Of a DNA stretch of 64,000 bases, positions 18,590-34,200 are shown piece after piece. A program made the translations under genes and the position numbers. Under the pieces are notes generated by a model, which worked only from the letters and a program-made list of their open reading frames with translations, ran no database searches and was not told where the DNA came from. Location: contig DF240454.1 in NCBI GenBank assembly GCA_000507305.1, positions 23,940 to 87,939 of the forward strand. Reading direction: 5' to 3'. Source of the stretch: Breviolum minutum Mf 1.05b.01. Lineage: Eukaryota > Sar > Dinophyceae > Suessiales > Symbiodiniaceae. Numbering within the stretch: the stretch's first letter is position 1; each line of letters begins with the position of its first letter.

Positions 18590-19372
18590 ATATATATACG
18601 CGCAAACCGGGACGTTCGCCGACCCGACAGTACGGTGTTTTAAGGCCTTTTTTGACTTGTGCACCTTCGTTAGATTTTTTTTGGGTGTTTCAAGAAGATT
18701 TTTCTTCTTGGAACTCAGAATCAAGCCAACCCAGGGCATCAAGGTGAAAAGCGTTGGATGGGCTCACAGCACAACGACCATTGGAACAAGCCTCACGATA
18801 CTCTTTCAAAGCTGTGAGCACCGAAAAAAGTCCTGGACAACGATGCAGCCTTGCAGCTGCCAAAACTTGGACTTTTTTCTAATTGAAGAAGCAGCAAAAC
18901 GACCAACATTATTCATTCGCCTCAGAGTACCCTTGATGGCCCCGAATCGACTCTCAGCTTTGTTGTCTCCACCAGCAACAAAAAAAACAACGTTGAGGTT
19001 TCTTTGACAAGACCGTGCCGACGCTTGGCGTGGGACTGGAGTGTCTTTAGTTGAGAAGCAGCCAAACATCCTTTGTAAAGTATGCACCGAAGCAGTCCAG
19101 TCCGTAGCACTTTAAACACGGGTTACATTACATGTTTGGGCATGTGTAAAGTATGTACCGAAGCAGTCCATTCCGTAGCACTTTAAACACGGGTTACATT
19201 ACATGTTTGGGCATGTGTAAAGTATGTACCGAAGCAGTCCATTCCGTAGCACTTTGTCCAGCAAAAAAAACCCACACGCCAAAACACGGCCCCGACAAAA
19301 AGGACCGAAACCGCGCAAGGGGTGTGTTTCAGGGTCAGCGAACGTCCCGGTCTGCGGGAATATATATTACAG
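18590..19372. mobile_element. Possible TIR element, ~780 bp
   Basis: The left end holds CAAACCGGGACGTTCGCCGAC (18603-18623) and the right end TCAGCGAACGTCCCGGTCTG (19334-19353), which are inverted copies. Weaker pairing continues inward (GGTGTTTTAAGGCC versus the complement of GGACCGAAACCGC) and outward (ATATATACG versus the complement of GGAATATATAT). No transposase was recognised inside, so it would be non-autonomous. Confidence 0.45.
19076..19259 (+). repeat. 71-bp tandem repeat, about 2.5 copies
   Basis: The unit GTAAAGTATG(C/T)ACCGAAGC ... TTACATGTTTGGGCATGT repeats at 19075, 19146 and 19217 with one or two substitutions. It lies inside the right half of the possible TIR element. Confidence 0.8.
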
Positions 19373-19439
19373 TACATACTCTTTTGTGTGTGCGGGAAGT
19401 TTGGGCCCAACTTCGTTTGTGGTGAACTATCATTTCCAA

Positions 19440-19790
19440 GACTTTAGGTGCCGCCTGAAATGACAGTGTCACTTAATCTAATTGTCAGAAAAGAGGCACA
19501 TTCATGCAACTCTTCGTAATTCGTGATTGATAATGGATTGTAGCTTTGTGATAGGACACAAATTTGTCGTGTTGAATTTCGATAATGAGTTGGTATGTAT
19601 ACAGATTCCTCAACATTGAGATAGTATCAGAATCATATGTATGTAGTGCATAACCGCTCAGACATATCTACAAATGTACAGTTGGCTGCGTTTTTTGTTG
19701 TTGGGCGATAATCCTTTTTTGTGTACGAGCTGGTTGGTTGTGGCACGCAGATACCATAAGTCAACATAAATTATATTAAATTATAGTGAC
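19440..19790. other. Intergenic, no gene seen
   Basis: Short frames only; AT-rich. Nothing recognisable. Confidence 0.5.
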
Positions 19791-19799
19791 ATCAGGTGA

Positions 19800-21300
19800 T
19801 GATCGCCACACTAAAGACTAAGGTATCTTTAAAGGAATTCCATGGAATACCCCTTGTTGCCGGGTTCTTTCCCTGTTTGTTGAAGTATTCGTTGGGTCAA
19901 TTGCCCTCGCCTACAGGTGGCAAGGCACTGTTGCACTTCAGTGCCGATGGGAAATGCCTGGAGTTTCTGCAAGGCTGTACACCTCAGGAGCCTTGAAAAG
20001 AACGTTGATAGATGGAGAGGTATACTATCTAGTATTCAGACACAACATCAGCAATTTGCTACTGTCGTCTACTGTTGGATGGAATGATCTGCTTTTTGGA
20101 ACAAGCGGTCGGTAGGTAGGTACAAATAATAACAGATAAGTACCGCGACAATAATCAGTAATCAGTAAGTAGATAGAGCCAGTATCATGCCAATTGGATG
20201 TTGAAGAGTAGAATGAGTGTACCAATGCGATCGGGATAGCAATGGTTTCATGATCCCCCTACGATTGGAAGGTGTTTCCCCTGATGCTAGGACCTCGCCC
20301 CCACCTGCAAGGCAGGGAGCGATTTGGGAGGGGATGTGTCCCAAGGAGAAAATTGGAGCCCCAGAACTTTCAAAATTATTGAGTAGATGATAGAGTTAGA
20401 TGTTCAATGTGAATGTATGAACTTGTGTGGTGTTATGATATTTCTATATAGATATCCATTTCTACCCATATGTCATGATTGAATATGATTGATGGATGCA
20501 TGCTATATCAACATTATGCTAGATGTCATCATCTCACGGCTCCTTTTTTTTCCCCTGGCTCGCTACCATAGGCCTTGGATAACTTCACTGGGGACTTCCA
20601 CATTGTGGCAGTGAACAGCTTGTCCTGACCTTGGCGAGTGAACATGCACGGGTTGCCCTCACCAACTTGCATATTATCAATGATCAACGTCACAAGTCGC
20701 AAGAAACCCTTCAAACTCGTTCAATATCATTTGAAACAGTCTTCACCATTCATCCGAGCGTCATCATATTTCGTGTAAGTCTAAGTGGAAGGAGGAAAGC
20801 TCAAGATAGGTTTTTTGACCACGTGCTTCTGGGAGTCGCTCCCCGTAGCCAGTGGATAGGAAGTATTCCCCTCCAAAAAGAAGACATTGAAAGCCCGGAC
20901 ATATGAGGTCTTCTTAATCTTACAGTGCATAGATGAGCCTCAAACACTATAATCCGCTTCTAGATAGACACTTTTGCTAGACGTAGACATCTAGGAAGGT
21001 ACGATGCTCTTCCCGGGTGTAGGTACATTGAGGGAATGCCCAAGTGTAGCGTTTTTCTTGTTGAGGTCAGCTTCAGCGGAACAAATGGCCCGTGAACTAT
21101 GCACACCCCCTGCAGTGGCTCTGACGGCAAAATTGTGGATGGGTGGTTGAGGCCCAGAAGTTGAAAAAGGGAGTTTCTGTAGAAAATTCTCCCAGGTCGT
21201 TTCCAAAAAGGGAATATGTAGGGGATTAGGGGAATCCTTAAAGCCAAACCTGCCTGTTTGGGAAAAGTGCTTTCTGCGGAGGAATGGAACCGATTATTAC
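19800..21300 (-). CDS. Unrecognised minus-strand exons
   Basis: Exon-like cores: 21206-20994 (NFAVRATAGGVHSSRAICSA, EADLNKKNATLGHSLNVPTP), 20690-20530 (DNMQVGEGNPCMFTRQGQDK, LFTATMWKSPVKLSKAYG), 20340-20230 (HIPSQIAPCLAGGGEVLASG) and possibly 19985-19830 (QKLQAFPIGTEVQQCLATCR). Composition is protein-like and strand is constant. It would be divergent from the ABC gene that follows. The plus strand is also open at 19850-20100, so the lowest piece is weak. No family recognised. Confidence 0.3.
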
Positions 21301-21639
21301 GTAAAATCCATGGCGCAACTAGATTCAAAAGGTCCATATCAGGTCATTTAGGTTGCTGTGAACTCCGGCTCAGTGGTTGGGTCGCTTGCTTGGTAGTTGG
21401 TTGTTTGTTCCTTCCAGGCTCATAAATGCAGGGGTTTTCATCCCCTTGGATTTTCCGGCATGGCCGCGAATGTCAAGCAGTCGAATTGATTCATCGAATC
21501 GTGTTCAGGTTCTTTGGTTGGATTTGTGGAACGTGGATTTCAATGAAGGCCTTCGCGTGCAGATTGAAGATCTCACAGCAGGACCTGTGGGTTGCCGGTG
21601 AGCTTTGTGGTGAGTTTTGGGTTCTTTTGGTAAGGGTTT

Positions 21640-24935
<3,296 letters not shown>

Positions 24936-25217
24936 TACTTAAATAGTTGTTGCAGACCTGAGCCTCAACCGACAGAATATTTTGAACTCAGAAGTAACTG
25001 CAGGAATTAATGCATTAGTAATGCATGATTGGACAAAGACATGGCAGGTGGCAAGCATGACATGGGTTGAAGCCACGCTGCATCTCATCCTTCTCTTCAG
25101 ATGCTGAGACGATGCTGCCCATTCAGTTCTTGATCTCCTTTGGAAATCTCTGGTAAAGCCATCCAAAGACTTTAGAATTTTAGACACCATCCAAAGGTAT
25201 CACCTATACCATATTAT

Positions 25218-25319
25218 ACTGGGTGGTGGTTTCAAATATTTTTTTTCCCCCCCGTACTTGGGGAAATGATCCAATTTGACTAACATTTTTCCAATTGGGT
25301 TGAAACCACCAACTAGTAT
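25218..25319. mobile_element. MITE family B, copy 1
   Basis: Terminal inverted repeats GGTGGTGGTTTCAAATA and GGGTTGAAACCACCAACTAG bound about 100 bp. The interior ACTTGGGGAAATGAT ... GACTAACATTTTTCC is shared with the copy at 27976-28079. Confidence 0.75.
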
Positions 25320-25559
25320 ACCATATGTTCAAGGTGCCGTTTCGTGCCATCAGTTTTTGTGTACCAAGGCAAAGGCCGCATGAGTTGGTGACGTGAAACG
25401 CCAAAGTCGCTAAAAAGGTGGAGTGCGAAATCGAATGAGCGGAGGATTTTGTGGGAAAAACACAAATTGTGAAGGAGCTGCGGTTGGTAGTATTTCTATT
25501 ATATATATTTTTTGTATGTTACTCCTTGTAATATGTAATACTGTAGTAAGAAGCTATAT

Positions 25560-25753
25560 AACAAAGCGGATCATCGTAATCTATGATGATCTATCTTTTG
25601 CCGGCTGACCTCCACCGACCCTTCCTTGGGGGAGAGGGCCGGTCAACCTCCACCTCCAAAAACCTGAGGGGAAGGGCTGCTGGACTGGACCTCAGCCGTG
25701 TGGGGGTTGTACGCCATAAAGATCCCAATGAAACTCTTGGAATTATATTGGGG
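25560..25753 (+). CDS. Exon of an unrecognised gene
   Basis: The plus frame contains RPFLGGEGRSTSTSKNLRGR, AAGLDLSRVGVVRHKDPNET and LGIILG, ending at a good donor GTAAGA. Next exon-like cores on the same strand are 25955-26095 (VAVKAGGLRARALGPLQTPS, WGALEPRVDFTVPVEVGYHW), 26480-26560 (EVRYMEPQVPHVREFQLTS) and 26588-26680 (VAILHLLESYPTESLINSHA). No family recognised; the link between pieces is an inference. Confidence 0.35.
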
Positions 25754-26689
25754 GTAAGACGCAGGTGGACTCGTTGGTATTTGATGATGTTTGACTTTTA
25801 CCATGTCGTTTTTGCATCCCCTAAAGTAATTATATATATGTGCTAAAGCAATGGACATTTTGGACTTTGCATCAAATCTTACCCAATATTCTTGCAGCAA
25901 TTGCATATATTTTTATCATATTTTTGACTTCATGGTTTGGTCCAATTCAAATCTGTCAAGTTGCGGTTAAGGCCGGTGGCCTCCGTGCTCGTGCCTTGGG
26001 ACCTTTGCAGACGCCTTCATGGGGAGCCTTGGAGCCGCGAGTGGACTTCACCGTCCCGGTGGAGGTTGGGTACCACTGGTGGTCAATTCTGGTTGATCAT
26101 TGAATAGACAATATGGCTAGTTTATGCTAGTTTGGTATTTCTTGGAAGTAAGTAGTAACACAATTTATATTTACATTAGTTATTTTTTGGGTTGGGGGAG
26201 TATACATATATACATACAGTACCTGTCAAGAATCTAATGTATTCGATGTATTCATGTCAAACAAGCTTAACTTTTCGGGCAACAGACGTTTGGCACATGC
26301 ACAGACTTAGCCCTTGGTGAGGTCAACTACGGAGGGGTTCAGCTTGGCCGCTCGGATGAGGTGTCGCTACCCCAAATTCAATGGAATTGATGCGTTTTTT
26401 TTTGTTGGGGGGGGGGAAATAAATTTCATCCATTTTGGGTGGGATGATTTTTGCTCACTCTGCTTGTGTGTGTTTCAAGAGTATGTGAGGTCCGTTACAT
26501 GGAACCTCAGGTTCCACACGTCAGGGAATTCCAACTGACATCATTTGACATCTTTAACTCTGACAATATGAGCTCTTGTGTCACCAGGTGGCCATCCTAC
26601 ACTTGCTCGAAAGCTATCCCACAGAATCTCTGATCAATTCGCACGCAACACTCAGAGGGCTTCAGCTACAGATGTTACAGTGTTCAAGT

Positions 26690-27975
26690 CCATCTTGTAG
26701 ATATAGAACTCAGTGTTTGATTTGAGAACATGCTGGTAGAAACTGTTTGGAATCAGATCCTTTTGCTTCATTTTTTTGTGCGAAATTTGCGACCAAGGCG
26801 GTATCATGACTTGCGCATGGCTGGTCTGGATGTGGTGGAAGAGATCTTGAAGGTGCCAACACATTGATTTATTTAGGTACCTTATAGTGACCTCACAGAC
26901 CCAAACCCCCAAAATCATATTCCTTTGTAGTATGTCCTCCCAAAACAATCTGTATTTCAGGTTGACATCTTGTAATTCACATTGTGATCCACAGACCTTC
27001 CGCTGAAAGCGGTAGACTGTGAGGCATTTTGCCAGTGATGCGATTCTTTGAGTTCAAATTCCAAGCACATCAACATGAATTTGGTCATGAATTTAATTGC
27101 TCAGGGACGATTTCAAATCTCGAGGACTTTGCACGTAAGTGTTTTGAGGCTTAAGAGAGTCTTAAGAGTGTCATGGGTGATTTCCGGCAACCGCAGTTGA
27201 CCTGCCCCAAGATCTACTGTAAGGGTTCAGTGGAATCATCCCCAAAATGTCCTTACAGGTTTTTGTTAATCCTTCCATGACTAGTGCCATTTTGTGTGTA
27301 AATTACGATAGATGAATATAAAATGACATAGCTATGAAGCCCCCAGATCCATAATTTGAGAGTCTCGACGCAGGGGTTATTTGATGGGTCCAACGGCACG
27401 ACGGCTTTGGTTCGGGACCTCAAAATTGGAAGCGGTGAAGGTGGAAATGGCGATCTGCCCATGTGTGTGTGAGCTTATTGTCAAGGAGGCATCCCGTTTC
27501 AACAAATGATTTCAATGATGTGAATGTCGATGATTGTAAATTTCAATGCACTTGATGAAAACCAAACCTGATGAAACAATATGAAACAAAGGTAGCAATG
27601 CTGGAAATTAGTTCTGCTTAAGCCATCAGACTTTGGGATCACCTGCCTTCATAGATGCAAGACATCTATGCATGGCGCATCGCCGTGGAAAAATGTCAGC
27701 CCGTGTTCCATTATCGGCTGGGGACTTCTTATGATTTCTTCGTCGTTCATCATTGATGCGATCCTCATGTTTTGAAGTCTTAGAGCAGTATTGGAACGTA
27801 CGGGAACTATGAAGATACTCTTCCTTCAACAATCATGGCAGCCGGCCGGTGGAACAGAATTCCAACACCAAGATTCGATGAGAATTTTTGCTGGCATTTT
27901 AAAGGTGATTTTCCATTGAAACATTCAGTTCAGGCTGGTTGGAAGGGTATGTAAATAAAGATAATAAAGAATCAA
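26690..27975. other. Weakly coding or intergenic stretch
   Basis: The only protein-like plus piece is at 27365-27465 (VSTQGLFDGSNGTTALVRD, LKIGSGEGGNGDLP). The rest shows short frames on both strands and no recognisable feature. Confidence 0.3.
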
Positions 27976-28079
27976 CTACTAGGTGGTGGTTTCAAATATT
28001 TTTTACTTTCACCCCTATTTGGGGAAGATTTCCCATGTTGACTAATATTTTTCGGATGGGTTGAAACCACCAACCAGAC
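27976..28079. mobile_element. MITE family B, copy 2
   Basis: Ends CTAGGTGGTGGTTTCAAAT and GGGTTGAAACCACCAACCAG are inverted. The interior ATTTGGGGAAGATT ... GACTAATATTTTTCGG matches copy 1 in order and spacing. Confidence 0.75.
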
Positions 28080-29425
28080 TAGATTTGTGAATTTTGGAAA
28101 GGGGACACTGAGTCGTCACTAAGCCAAAGAGTTTCCCTTTTCGCCCCAGGGCTTGGTCCGAGAGAACGAGCGGAGTTGGGGCGAGGTGGGGATTTGGACT
28201 CTACCAACGGACCCCCTACGGAAGTTGCTAGGAGTTTTTTTAGATTCTCAGGTTAAAGGGTTCCGTTCAGTGGGTCCTGTTGGAGATTTCTTGGATTGAA
28301 ATGTGAAAGGAAATCGCTTTTCAAAAGATGTGTTTTTTTTAAGCATGAATATTGATAATTTGGTGGATAGTTTGATAGACCTGTAAATCGTGTTTTGTAG
28401 AACATGTCATGTACAACATGAGCTACCAAACTCCCTTCACTCAACTCGATGTGAACCATAGTGTGAACCCCACCCTCCCTGTATGAACATTAAAAAATGC
28501 GAAAATGAGTCGTCGCTTCCGTGTTGTGAACTGAGTGAAGACATGCCAAGTTGATGGCCTCTTCCCTGAGCTTGGTGAGGTGAGACGAGATTGTCGCTCC
28601 AGTTACAACCAAGGTCGGTAAGTCTGCATTGGAAAAAAAAACAGAGCTGCTTCGGATGGAACACATACAAAAGGGTCTGAAATGCATGTAGATTCTAGAT
28701 ATTCTGTGGTTTCTAACCCTTGGTAGCTCCACAGATTTATCTTGAGGGACTCTTGTCAGATGTTGGAGGGCCGCTTTGATGCCTTTGATGAATCTTCTGC
28801 ACACACTATTGTATATAATTGGTATATACACAATACTGATGCATGGGATTGCGTGGGCAAACACTTGCCCTTGTTCTCCACCATGAAAACCTGGAGCCAT
28901 CTTAGCACAAACGTGATACATCGATATCATGATACGTCATGAAATGGGCGTCCGGCCCTCAAAAACCTCATTGCACTGGTTGCAACAGCTCTTCTTCCAC
29001 TAGGCGTAGCCTGGAGTCATTGACGGCCAACAAAAACTCAAACCATGGATGTCAAATGAAGCGCATTGGAGAAGGTGTTGTGAAGCCGATAAATTCACCT
29101 AATTGCACGAAATCAACTGCGTCAACTTTTGCCTGAGCAGCATGGAAAGTGCATGTCATCTCCGGTTTCTATGGAGGCGATTCCGTTTGGTCGTTGGGCT
29201 ATGGATTCCTCGTCAAACAATCCCTTTGGCCCATGAGTTTGCGCTTTGACCTGTGGGCACATTGACAAACCTCATGCTACGGTAGTTGTTCATACTAGGA
29301 AGTATCTCTGGAAACAATTGTGCTTTGACAAGCGCAGCCTGCAAATCCTTTTAACATGCCACAGCTAGTTCATTTTCCGATCATCTTCGAATATGTATTT
29401 CATTCTATTTCTCTTGTTGAATTTG

Positions 29426-29467
<42 letters not shown>

Positions 29468-30780
29468 CATCCTCATCTTCGTCCTCATCATCATCATCAG
29501 CATGACATGGTCACTCTGCCTTCTGATCTGCAGGTTGCTGCTATTGGCTACTGCAGTTAGTGGAAACAGCCTCGTAGGGCCTGGAGCTGTAGGTTCCTTC
29601 CAAGGTGGTGGTGGCGGAAGGCGCTTTGGTGGGTCCCATGGCAGGCACTAGAAGTTGGGCGATAATAGTGTGGGCTTTTCCGTGCCGTTGCAGGGCTAGG
29701 AGCTGGATGAAAGCGGGGTGTATTCATAATATATGATCATATATGGTTGGTCAAAAAAGTGCCATTACCGTTTCCAAACTGCAAAGCAAAGAGACACGCC
29801 ATCTATGATCATCTCTCTCTATAACTCTAGACTCGACACACAGTGCAGTACATTTCGATTCTTTGAAGCAAGGAAGTTTTCTCTTTGAACTTCAGAATTT
29901 TATAGAATTTTCCAAATCCCATCCACATCCCCTTTTGACATTTTTCTCAGGTTTGCTCGTGTTACTGATCCTCCTGTTGGTTTCTTCCTGGGTGGCTCCA
30001 GCATTCGTCCATGGCTCAGATGCAGAAGGTCGGAGTGTTCATCTTTTTGGATCCTTTCCCACCCAAAGAAAAATAAGTCAGAGATAATATTATGAAAAGA
30101 TATGAAGCGATGGTATTACATACAACCTATTTATAGCAGCCCTCTTGATGTTTTTCAACTATGGAATTCTTGGATGTTTTAATGGCTTTGGAGATGCTAA
30201 AGTTACTTGACACTCAGGAGATATGAATGGCCTCTATACTCGAGAGCATCGAGTCCCTTGGGGCTTTAGCCACTCCTTTACATTTTCCTACCGCTTTGAC
30301 CTGAGATGATTGGACTGGATGTGACTTTGATTGATTGTCATCCATCAAGTCATCCCTTGAACTCACAACCCATGTTCGAGGACATGACTACACTGGTTGG
30401 CGCATGTGTTTAGTGAATGCTCCCGAAGATGTGAAGCGGAGCACTGGTCGACAGACTGAATGGGTGACTTGATGGAAGAATTCATGGCACATGTGAACAA
30501 CGTTTCCAATTTGCACAATCACCAGCAATTCATTATTTTTGTCTCCGATTTTGGGCGATTTTGGCCTCTTGCTGGTGACAATCCTCCCATCTTAGGTTCT
30601 GATTGATCCGGACAAGGCTCGCGACCTTTGCATGGGGTGATTCCGGGTGCTGTCGTAGCTTGTTGCTCCCAAGTAGTCATACACGCATTTGAAGCTGTTG
30701 CAGATACGGGGGGGCAATCATCTGAAAACATATAGAATCGACTGACACATTGAATTCAATGGAAGCTATTGTAGACTAGA
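28080..30780. other. Mostly non-coding or unresolved stretch
   Basis: Both strands have open pieces at 28740-28930 (plus: LEGRFDAFDESSAHTI and GKHLPLFSTMKTW; minus: IKAALQHLTRVPQDKSVELP). A (CAT)n tract occupies 29429-29465. A hydrophobic plus frame at 29863-30087 (LLTFFSGLLVLLILLLVSSW) could be an anchor exon with a signal-like helix, but no neighbour supports it. Confidence 0.3.
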
Positions 30781-31289
30781 AGACACGCATATTATTGAAA
30801 GGATTTGCTGCCATAATCTTCCATGAACATGCCATGATGCTTCCTGGACCATTGGCACCGGCCAAGGCGGATCGATTTAGGCACGACGGAGATCAGCTGA
30901 TTCCTGGTTCTGGACGACGTTGGAGCCATGTGCACCGGACAAAGGATGCTCAGCCCAATGCGAAGGCCGGCAGAGCGAGACAGGGAGAGAGGTTGCTTCA
31001 GAGTCGTTAAAAGAACCCGTGATAGTGGTGATAGTGGTGACAGTTCATTGATTTTGAATTCTGCATCCTTTCCCGTTCCAACCAAAAAATCCCTGGCAAG
31101 GCTGGCAATGCCGTTGCACAGGCTGTTGAGGACAACCACGGTGGAACCCAGCTCACTGTTGACCACACAGAGATGATCACCATCACCATTTTTCAATCGA
31201 GTAGCGTTTTGTTTTAGTTATGTCTTTGAGTTGCGACCGGGTTGAAATATGTTGAAACCATGGCCATATCACGAAGAATTTCAGCTTTA

Positions 31290-34200
31290 AAGTGCCAGCC
31301 TTCCAAGAGGATGATGAAGAAGAATTACCTTGGCAGGTAGTCGGTGTTGGGGCCGCCTGGCAGCGCTATGTTTTTTTATTGTTGCGGGCACCACTTGAGA
31401 AAGGGTTGTTGCATGCCACGGTTTTGGAAAACGACTCCCAGTCACCTGTTAAGTATTTATATTATGATATATATTATATACTTTGTGAAAAGCTTGCGGC
31501 TTGGTGAACGGTTTTGTTTTGTTTGGTTGTGTGCCAATCCAAACCTGCAATGTTGAGGGAGGAGGTTCACAACAATCCTTGGTCCTTAACCATGTTGGAC
31601 TTTCAGGAAGAAGACATGCTGAAGCGATTAAAGCGCTACTTCAACTTCTACAAGCACGAGGCACGTGGCGCTGCTTCTTACCTTTGACCGGTGCTTGGAA
31701 CAAATTCACAGTTGATCACCGCATGGCTACTCTGTGCCCATGTTAGTCCTTCAATATTGCATGATCACCAATCTAAAGGCTTGAAGGAAATCCATGAAAT
31801 CCCATTCAGCTTGAAAACCCGGTTTTGACAGGTTCAAGCTGCTATTGATGGTGTGAAGCTGCCAGCCTTACCTGTGGGTGGTCATGGAACGGCAATAGCT
31901 CCACCAGCCACTTGGTAAAGATAACCAACCTGGACATCTTGGAGTATGATAAACTTTGTCAACACTTCTCAAGGCAATTCAGCCCTTAGTAGTGCCCAAA
32001 ACGTGTGCCGAACCAACATGTGATCTATTTATAATTCTGAAGCGATGAAGTGATGAAACTGCTCAGGAGGGGATTCAAGTGCCCAAAGCTTTTGCAGAAG
32101 TGGATTTTTCCGACAGCTGTTCTGAAGGACTGATGGATGGGATTATTGCTGGGAAAAGGCGTGGTTGTGAGACAAAAACGGCCCAGGACCTGCCAGCCTG
32201 GAGAATGCCGAGGTGCCACTGGAGGTTGATAGTGCTGTGGGAGAAGTGTGGATGGCCAGTGATTGGATCCAGGTCAGCATATGGCATCACTGTGATTCAG
32301 ATTCAAAATCCCGCCCTCAAGAACTTCAAGGGCAACTTGTTTTGACTTCTAGGGCCATCCCTCGGAGTACAGAGTCAAGGCTTGGACAACTATATATTTA
32401 TGACCCTAGCACGAACAAAAATTAGCGTAGTGGCAGCAGAGCCAGCAAACTCCAAAAATCAGGTAGGTAGGTAGGTAGGTAGGTATGTCAAATCTGATCA
32501 AATTTGTGAAAACCGATGACTCCCAAAGGCCGAGCTAACAGAGTTGATTGGGAGATCAGAGACATGGCCCATGGCCATGTTACAGCTACGCCGGGCTGTG
32601 TGCCTACGGCGGCAACGTGACTTTGAGGGTGCCAAGGAGGTGTGGCAGATGGTGGTTTGGTGCCTCTTTTTGGTGAATGGGGAATGGGATGCTCTAGGGG
32701 TTACCAGGTTGGGCTTGATGATGATTGGAAGTTGATGGTTTCGATTCATGCTTCTTCAGAATGATGACACCAGTAGTATGTATGTTGATGATATTTGATG
32801 ATGGAAGATGGCTTGGGGGCAAAAGAGTGGTGGTTATCCACTTGAATGCATGGTGTTGCCAAAAAAGAAGTCTTTTGCCCCAGTGAGCCATATGGCTTGA
32901 CATGAGCTGTTAGCTGCAAGGTTTGGACTCTGATCTTAGAAATATGTGGGGAATTTATCTAGCTGCTTGGAAGATAGCCAAGTAGCTCGGGGTGTCCAAA
33001 ATCCCTCCATGATAGGGAGCTACTTCCAGGTTTTTTTGTTACAGTTCACCGTTAGCAGACACTCGCAGAATTTACCTTGGACTTGATCTTCCCGTATGGC
33101 GTGTTACGTGGCAGATGGCTAGCAAATGCCAGCGATATCGGTTGTTTTTCTTCATCCCTGTGCCAGGCACTACAGGCATCGCTGGCCCTCTACCCACGCT
33201 ATGCAGCTGCATTGGAGGAACTTGGAAAGCTTCACATGGATCAAGGTCTATATGAGTCACTTGGGTTTCAATGTGATGCAGTTCCCAGTGGCTCACCATC
33301 CCCACTTGGCCCCCACTGTTGGTCGGTGTTGGGCCCCACTTGCGCAGCTGTTGTTCCACCAAAACTATCGCAGGGTGTATGATCACCAGCAGTTTTTTTA
33401 GCAAAGATGTCGCTATGAGTCCTTCAACCCCCCTGGAAGGTTTTTGTGAACTGTTCAGATCTATTTGGATCATTCCATTTTTTCCCAAGCAACTCACCCA
33501 TCATCTCGCTTGCACCCTTCTTCAAAGGCAAGCGATCCATTCCTTTGAAACGCTGTTGCGGGTGGATCGACGCTTTGTTTCGCCAAAAAAGGGGGCCAAG
33601 TGTTGAAGTTGGAAGCAATTCGGGGTTGCAGGATGGCTGTCCTTTTGGAGGCACTCTGGTGGAATGGATGTTTGTTAGGATGACTGGGCAAAAGTTTTCA
33701 CTCAAAGCAGGATGACTTGTTTCACCGATTTTGCAGACCTTCACCCTGCCGTCCAAACAGGAATTGTTTGATCATTGCTTTCTATTATTGGAACTGGGAT
33801 GAACTGGGTCTTCATAGTGTTGGGGTTGTCTCAGATGGAGAGCCTCTCTGTCTTGTCAATACCATGCTTATTTGAGCGGATAGGGATGCAATTTCCAACA
33901 CTTGAACAACTTCGAAAGTCTTAGTCAACCAGAAAGACAACTACCAATAGAGAAAGCATCATTACAAAACGCATGCCTCCTACTGTGGCATCATCCCCAG
34001 GAAAGTGGCCTTCTGTCCCTGGGTGGTTGGTACGTGCCCATACCCTGAAGCGGCGCCATGCCAGTGATTTCTTGACTGAAAAGCCTGAAGTCTTGCAGGC
34101 TCAAGGGGAGGGTTGGATTATGCTTGGTGTTGACTGGATTTTTGCTGAAGTTAGTGAAGGATGAGGTAAAATTAGCAATAACATACTACAGAAGTACAGT

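Noticed and set aside
28120..28240. GC-rich segment resembling a small structured RNA
   Set aside because: Checked for tRNA T-loop and box signals; no GGTTCGAATCC-type block, acceptor stem or other RNA signature was found.
28490..28930. 146-codon minus frame as a gene
   Set aside because: The plus strand is equally protein-like at 28740-28930, and neither has motif or exon neighbours, so no gene was called.
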